Both the position numbers and the translations under genes were made by a program. A stretch of DNA of 48,374 nucleotides, taken from positions 1 through 48,374 of the forward strand of contig JAQICX010000181.1 of the NCBI GenBank assembly GCA_027858345.1. Reading direction: 5' to 3'. The DNA comes from Kiritimatiellia bacterium. GTDB taxonomy: Bacteria; Verrucomicrobiota; Kiritimatiellia; JAQICX01. Below are positions 46,001 to 48,374 of the stretch, piece after piece (position 1 is the stretch's first letter; each line of letters opens with the position of its first letter). Below the pieces are notes generated by a model. The model searched no databases. It had not been told where the DNA came from and worked only from the letters and a program-made list of their open reading frames with translations.

Positions 46001-47804
46001 TGTGATTGACAATCCAATTAAAGGCAAAGTAAACTTAACAGGAAAAGTTGCTCTATTTGACCCGGCTGGAACCACCGCAAAACAGCTGAAAAATGCCGGA
46101 GTTCCGTTTGAGAAAGTTAATGCTAAAGCCAATCTAAATAATTACAAGACGCTAATTATTGGCAAAAATGCATTCACAGAACAAGGCTCACAGATTGATC
46201 TCTCAATTAATAACGTTAATATTCTTGTTCTTGAGCAACCATACGACGTACTTATAAACAAATTTGGTTTCAGACCAAACATCATGGGGCTGCGCCAAAC
46301 ATTTGTCCGTAGCCAACACCCTGCACTCAATGGTATATCTGATGAACTGCTGCAAAACTGGCATGGGGCATCAACACTCACAACACCATATCTTCAAGGA
46401 CTGCCGAAATATGAGGAACACGATCCGAAATGGGATTGGTGCGGTTTTGAAAACACAAGAGTTTGGCGTTCCGGAAATGTTGGCAACACTGCATCTGTTT
46501 TGATTGAAAAACCAGTACGTGGAAACTGGCTGCCATTAATCGATGGTGGATTCAATTTACAATACGCTCCCCTACTTGAATATCGCGATGACAAAGGCAT
46601 TATCATCTTCTGTCAAATGGATATTTCTGATCGAACTGAACCAGAACCAGTTGCTGATATTTTATATCGCAACCTTGTTACCTACCTTGGCAAAGCCGAT
46701 GCGAATTATGCGAGAACCGTCTATTACGCAGGCGATGACAAAGGTAAAAAATTACTAGATCAGCTAGGTGTAAACTACAAAATGTATGCACAGCAGAAAC
46801 TAACAGATAAATCACTATTGGTTGTGGGACCAGATGCAAAATTAAAAAATCTTACTGAACTAGTCAAAGATGGTGCAAATGCAATATGTCTTGGACTCAA
46901 TGCTGCTGAGATAAAAAGTGTTCTACCTGATATTAATGTTAAAGATGAAACAATATACTGCCAAGGAATTGAAGACTTCTCAACCCCGGAATTTAATGGC
47001 ATATCTAATAGTGAATTATATTGGCGAACAAAACTGACACTTGGAGCAATCCAGAAAACAGATAAGTTCTCAAATCAAGCACTTAAAAAGTTTCAAGCTG
47101 GCAATGGAACAATAGTTTTGTCTCAGCTTGCTCCATGGATGATAGACTATGAAAAATATGCAAATTTGCGCATCATGTATCGAAGAAATGCTTTCTTGGT
47201 TTCTCGAATTTTGTCGAACCTCGGTGCAGGATTTGATGACATACAACTGCGAACTGCATTTAATAAAAAGACTGCTAAAACGAAATACGAACTGCCTCAA
47301 AAATGGGTTGGCGTTGAATGTCCTAATGGTGATGGAGAAAAACTAGGATGGCAAAAATCAACCTTTAATGACTCTTCGTGGAAGTCAATCATAGTTCCGG
47401 GTACTTGGGAGGATCAGCGTAAAGAGCTTGCTGAATATAATGGCTACTTCTGGTATCGCATCAAGTTCAAAACGCCAAAGGGAATGCAAAACAAAGAGTT
47501 AACACTTAACATTGGTGCTGTTGATGACGAATCGTGGATATGGCTGAATGATGAATTTCTTGGCGAGGTCACAAAAAAAACCAATCCCGATGATTACTAC
47601 AGAGCTGACCGCATTTATAGGTTAAAGCCCGAACAACTCAATGGCGACGGAGAGAACACTCTTGTGATAAGAGTTGGGGACTGGTTCAAGACTGGCGGCA
47701 TAATAGGAACTCCAAAGCTATTGATTGAGTCGCCTTGTCGCGACAGTTACTATATTCAGAAGCCAATTGCAGACGATGACCCGTACCGCTACTATCGATG
47801 GTAA
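43026..47804 (+). CDS. Giant secreted GH2-like multidomain protein lacking the acid/base Glu
   Basis: 1592 aa from ATG 43026, which has an AAAAGGAAAAA site and opens the signal peptide LQRILFAAIFLIAFLTMA; the track start at 42999 has neither. Order: CBM4/9-like jelly roll (about 25-170); GH2 sugar-binding and Ig-like domains (about 200-500); and a TIM barrel (about 500-850). Then come a beta domain, two amidotransferase-like Rossmann segments (about 1030-1380; LIIGKNAF, LLVVGPDAK), and a C-terminal jelly roll (about 1450-1580). In the barrel the usual Asn-Glu acid/base is replaced: VITYAMNHNATGY (His619), while the nucleophile Glu717 in FFVEWG remains. It may use another acid, work on activated leaving groups, or be non-catalytic. 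Monocistronic with its own promoter. Confidence 0.85.
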   Translation: MLQRILFAAIFLIAFLTMADDAVSYENLLKNGDFSQIADNGKIVEWVGDKRAKVISTNNIPTLLLNGSYCHLYQRIALKPEWQTLQLSMKMKGNDLKVGDEDWKDGRLAMTFLDASDKQVGGWPNVFFVKGTTEWIDCQRAYKIPNGAVTLEIIPANYGVSGSVEFRDIKITIAKLWQPLADIPLPNGAENVWKQSDCWTLKSDTREKICINGLWRFLPETSEMTQVPAEGKGWGWFKVPGIWPKALAWDTSFAAQDFILPEIQGRTDVTLLEQAWYKREIEIPSSWDGRQILLDFEMIQTHCAVYIDEKKVGEIMFPGGEFDITSAVTPGTKTTLAILHTARPLETATDTFMAPDRAFKEQAELKFKGITGDVYLLARPKENYITDTHIITSTRKNEITFESGINNLKDGDFQITASIFKGNKLVKFFSSKPFSKINLEDGRYKFSASWKNPDLWDTHTPQNLYTAKMVLKKSDNSVVDEQLPFDFGFREFWIDGRDFYLNGKRIHLRALHIRNINDYADKASVAGSINTCEKMKEYGFNYLITANYNFAPGNVSYINGLFEATEQTGVLASFSLPHGKDYNWQLDTPEQLERYTKLTQWLIRKVQNNPSVITYAMNHNATGYYGDQNPMKMDGKYSLFTTPDVPESKLKYSKQAKIAENIAKEIDPTRPVYHHQSGNLGDIYTVNFYLNWAPRQERSDWMTHWSNEGVKPIFFVEWGLPHISSWSSYRGPAFIWRTDAFQMIWDSEFVSSLTNQKAYEMTDSKKKMQDNENALWVQGKPLNWGYHLASMLNSNKENYLDIQSWFADDNWKSFRMLGVSAMLPWDQGGLWKRVNTTQAELNPNRFTNLQSPGIVPDYLTSGDQFIYDSNDNSYAPTSLGKTFLRWNQPVIAFIAGKDSQATSKAANFLPGQKIEKQLVVINDTRETISCNYSWAIDGLNVAGKGSVNVAPGDVTFVPIKAVVPKNAVPGAYNINATFDFEKENQTDSYALNVIDNPIKGKVNLTGKVALFDPAGTTAKQLKNAGVPFEKVNAKANLNNYKTLIIGKNAFTEQGSQIDLSINNVNILVLEQPYDVLINKFGFRPNIMGLRQTFVRSQHPALNGISDELLQNWHGASTLTTPYLQGLPKYEEHDPKWDWCGFENTRVWRSGNVGNTASVLIEKPVRGNWLPLIDGGFNLQYAPLLEYRDDKGIIIFCQMDISDRTEPEPVADILYRNLVTYLGKADANYARTVYYAGDDKGKKLLDQLGVNYKMYAQQKLTDKSLLVVGPDAKLKNLTELVKDGANAICLGLNAAEIKSVLPDINVKDETIYCQGIEDFSTPEFNGISNSELYWRTKLTLGAIQKTDKFSNQALKKFQAGNGTIVLSQLAPWMIDYEKYANLRIMYRRNAFLVSRILSNLGAGFDDIQLRTAFNKKTAKTKYELPQKWVGVECPNGDGEKLGWQKSTFNDSSWKSIIVPGTWEDQRKELAEYNGYFWYRIKFKTPKGMQNKELTLNIGAVDDESWIWLNDEFLGEVTKKTNPDDYYRADRIYRLKPEQLNGDGENTLVIRVGDWFKTGGIIGTPKLLIESPCRDSYYIQKPIADDDPYRYYRW

Positions 47805-47888
47805 TAAAAATAATAAAAAAGCGGTTGAGAAGCGATAGAAAAACAATAGGAAGAAATGCTGTAAGTGTTGATTGCAAAATCAACGACT

Positions 47889-48180
47889 GTAGCGACGGTC
47901 GTTGACCGCCGAAAAACAATAGAAAACAGTTTGGAAAAGTGCATTCGTAGAGGCGAGATCCATCTCGCCCAAACAATGAAAACAGGTTGCAAAAAATAGT
48001 GCGAACTGCTTGTCCACTAAGTCCACAAAACGGGAAAAGCGCATTTTGCGAGCAATTCACCACATCTTGAGTTGACTTTCAAGGTCAACTTGATACAATT
48101 TTTAAAATTTAAAAAATATATTATTAAAGGTACTCAAAAATTATATTAAAACATAATTCCGCTCATAGAGCGGACGCTAC
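47889..48180. repeat. Cluster of REP-like hairpins with GTAG heads
   Basis: Three short hairpins each carry GTAG beside the stem: GTAG..CGGTC-GTT-GACCG (47889-47908), GTAG.GGCGAGAT-CC-ATCTCGCC (47947-47969), and on the minus strand GTAG..TCCGCT/AGCGGA (48158-48180). A GTAG tetranucleotide 5' of an imperfect hairpin is the known signature of REP sequences mobilised by RAYT/TnpA-REP Y1 transposases. No such transposase is in the window. The whole 47805-48374 tail has no gene I would support. Confidence 0.6.
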
Positions 48181-48269
48181 AATCCCGCCTTGCACATATG
48201 CGTCAACCTAAGAAAAACGGCTCTGTCACGGTTTCCATGGGTAAAAAAGAAAATTAAATAAATCTTAGC

Positions 48270-48299
48270 CACGGATTGACACGGATGAACACGGATAAT
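48270..48299. repeat. Three CACGGAT units with 10-bp period
   Basis: CACGGATTGA, CACGGATGAA and CACGGATAAT follow each other exactly at 10-bp spacing. Function unknown. Confidence 0.6.
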
Positions 48300-48306
48300 A
48301 AATGTT

Positions 48307-48361
48307 CGACTACGTTGTAGTCGTTATGTAATGCTTAACATTTATACCCGTATTTCATACG
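48307..48361. repeat. Two 3-nt-loop hairpins matching those at 3.8 kb
   Basis: CGACTAC-GTT-GTAGTCG (48307-48323) and CGTAT-TTC-ATACG (48349-48361; extended CCCGTAT..ATACGtGG). They correspond in arms and loop size to the ACTAC and CCCGTAT hairpins at 3781-3823. Confidence 0.5.
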
Positions 48362-48374
48362 TGGCTATTAATAT

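Noticed and set aside
47805-48374. CRISPR-like array in the repeat-rich tail
   Set aside because: The repeats are different hairpins with unequal spacing, and there are no identical direct repeats or cas genes.

Overview
The window looks like an accessory carbohydrate-utilisation region of an anaerobic bacterium, most likely from the PVC group (Lentisphaerota/Victivallales or Kiritimatiellota). This is an inference. It rests on long secreted beta-strand-repeat proteins with passenger-type modules, LacI-type regulators next to glycosidases, large multidomain GH2/CBM proteins, an oxygen-sensitive glycyl-radical enzyme, and very repeat-rich spacers. No rRNA, tRNA or housekeeping gene is present to fix the taxon.

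Layout. 1-3.4 kb (GC-rich, minus): a partial secreted protein and a 902-codon beta-strand-repeat surface protein broken by one in-frame TAG. 3.7-4.2 kb: hairpin repeats and a relic of a lacI gene start whose intact copy lies at 34 kb. 4.3-9 kb (minus): a small unknown ORF, a cytoplasmic GH32 fructosidase, an IS fragment, and a secreted CBM plus TIM-barrel glycosidase. 9.6-16.8 kb (AT-rich, plus): the most distinctive unit. It holds an FGGY kinase, a GntR/LacI-sensor regulator in frame with a phosphomannose isomerase, a glycyl-radical activase and a divergent glycyl-radical enzyme. A TA-flanked MITE sits between the last two. 17.4-19.5 kb: a second GH32 followed by decayed genes. 19.7-23.9 kb (minus): GH4 and GH92. 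24-25 kb: relics including an IS256 transposase. 25.4-30.6 kb: GH16 and CE4 (plus) converging on a paralogous GH16 (minus). 30.7-34.3 kb: a frameshifted beta-strand-repeat protein, its LacI regulator, and an IS66-type relic. 35.4-39.6 kb (GC-rich, plus): GH172, a GH2 beta-mannosidase and a signal-peptide stub. 39.9-42 kb: two Gfo/Idh/MocA oxidoreductases ending in a good terminator. 42-43 kb: a P-loop fragment and the second MITE copy, inverted. 43-47.8 kb: a 1592-residue secreted GH2-like protein lacking the usual acid/base Glu. 47.8-48.4 kb: a cluster of REP-like hairpins.

How the genes may fit together. Two GH32 enzymes and one GH172 point to fructose-containing glycans. GH92, GH2 mannosidase and GH4 point to mannosides and galactosides/glucosides. 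The two GH16 enzymes with a deacetylase point to beta-glucan, galactan or algal polymers. Released sugars would feed the kinase, isomerase and glycyl-radical unit. That unit's substrate cannot be read from sequence.

The region is a mosaic: GC content switches abruptly, at least three transposase relics are present, and several genes carry single-base lesions (amber, frameshift, homopolymer). Those lesions are either real decay or phase variation, or assembly errors. This should be settled before any pathway is drawn from them.
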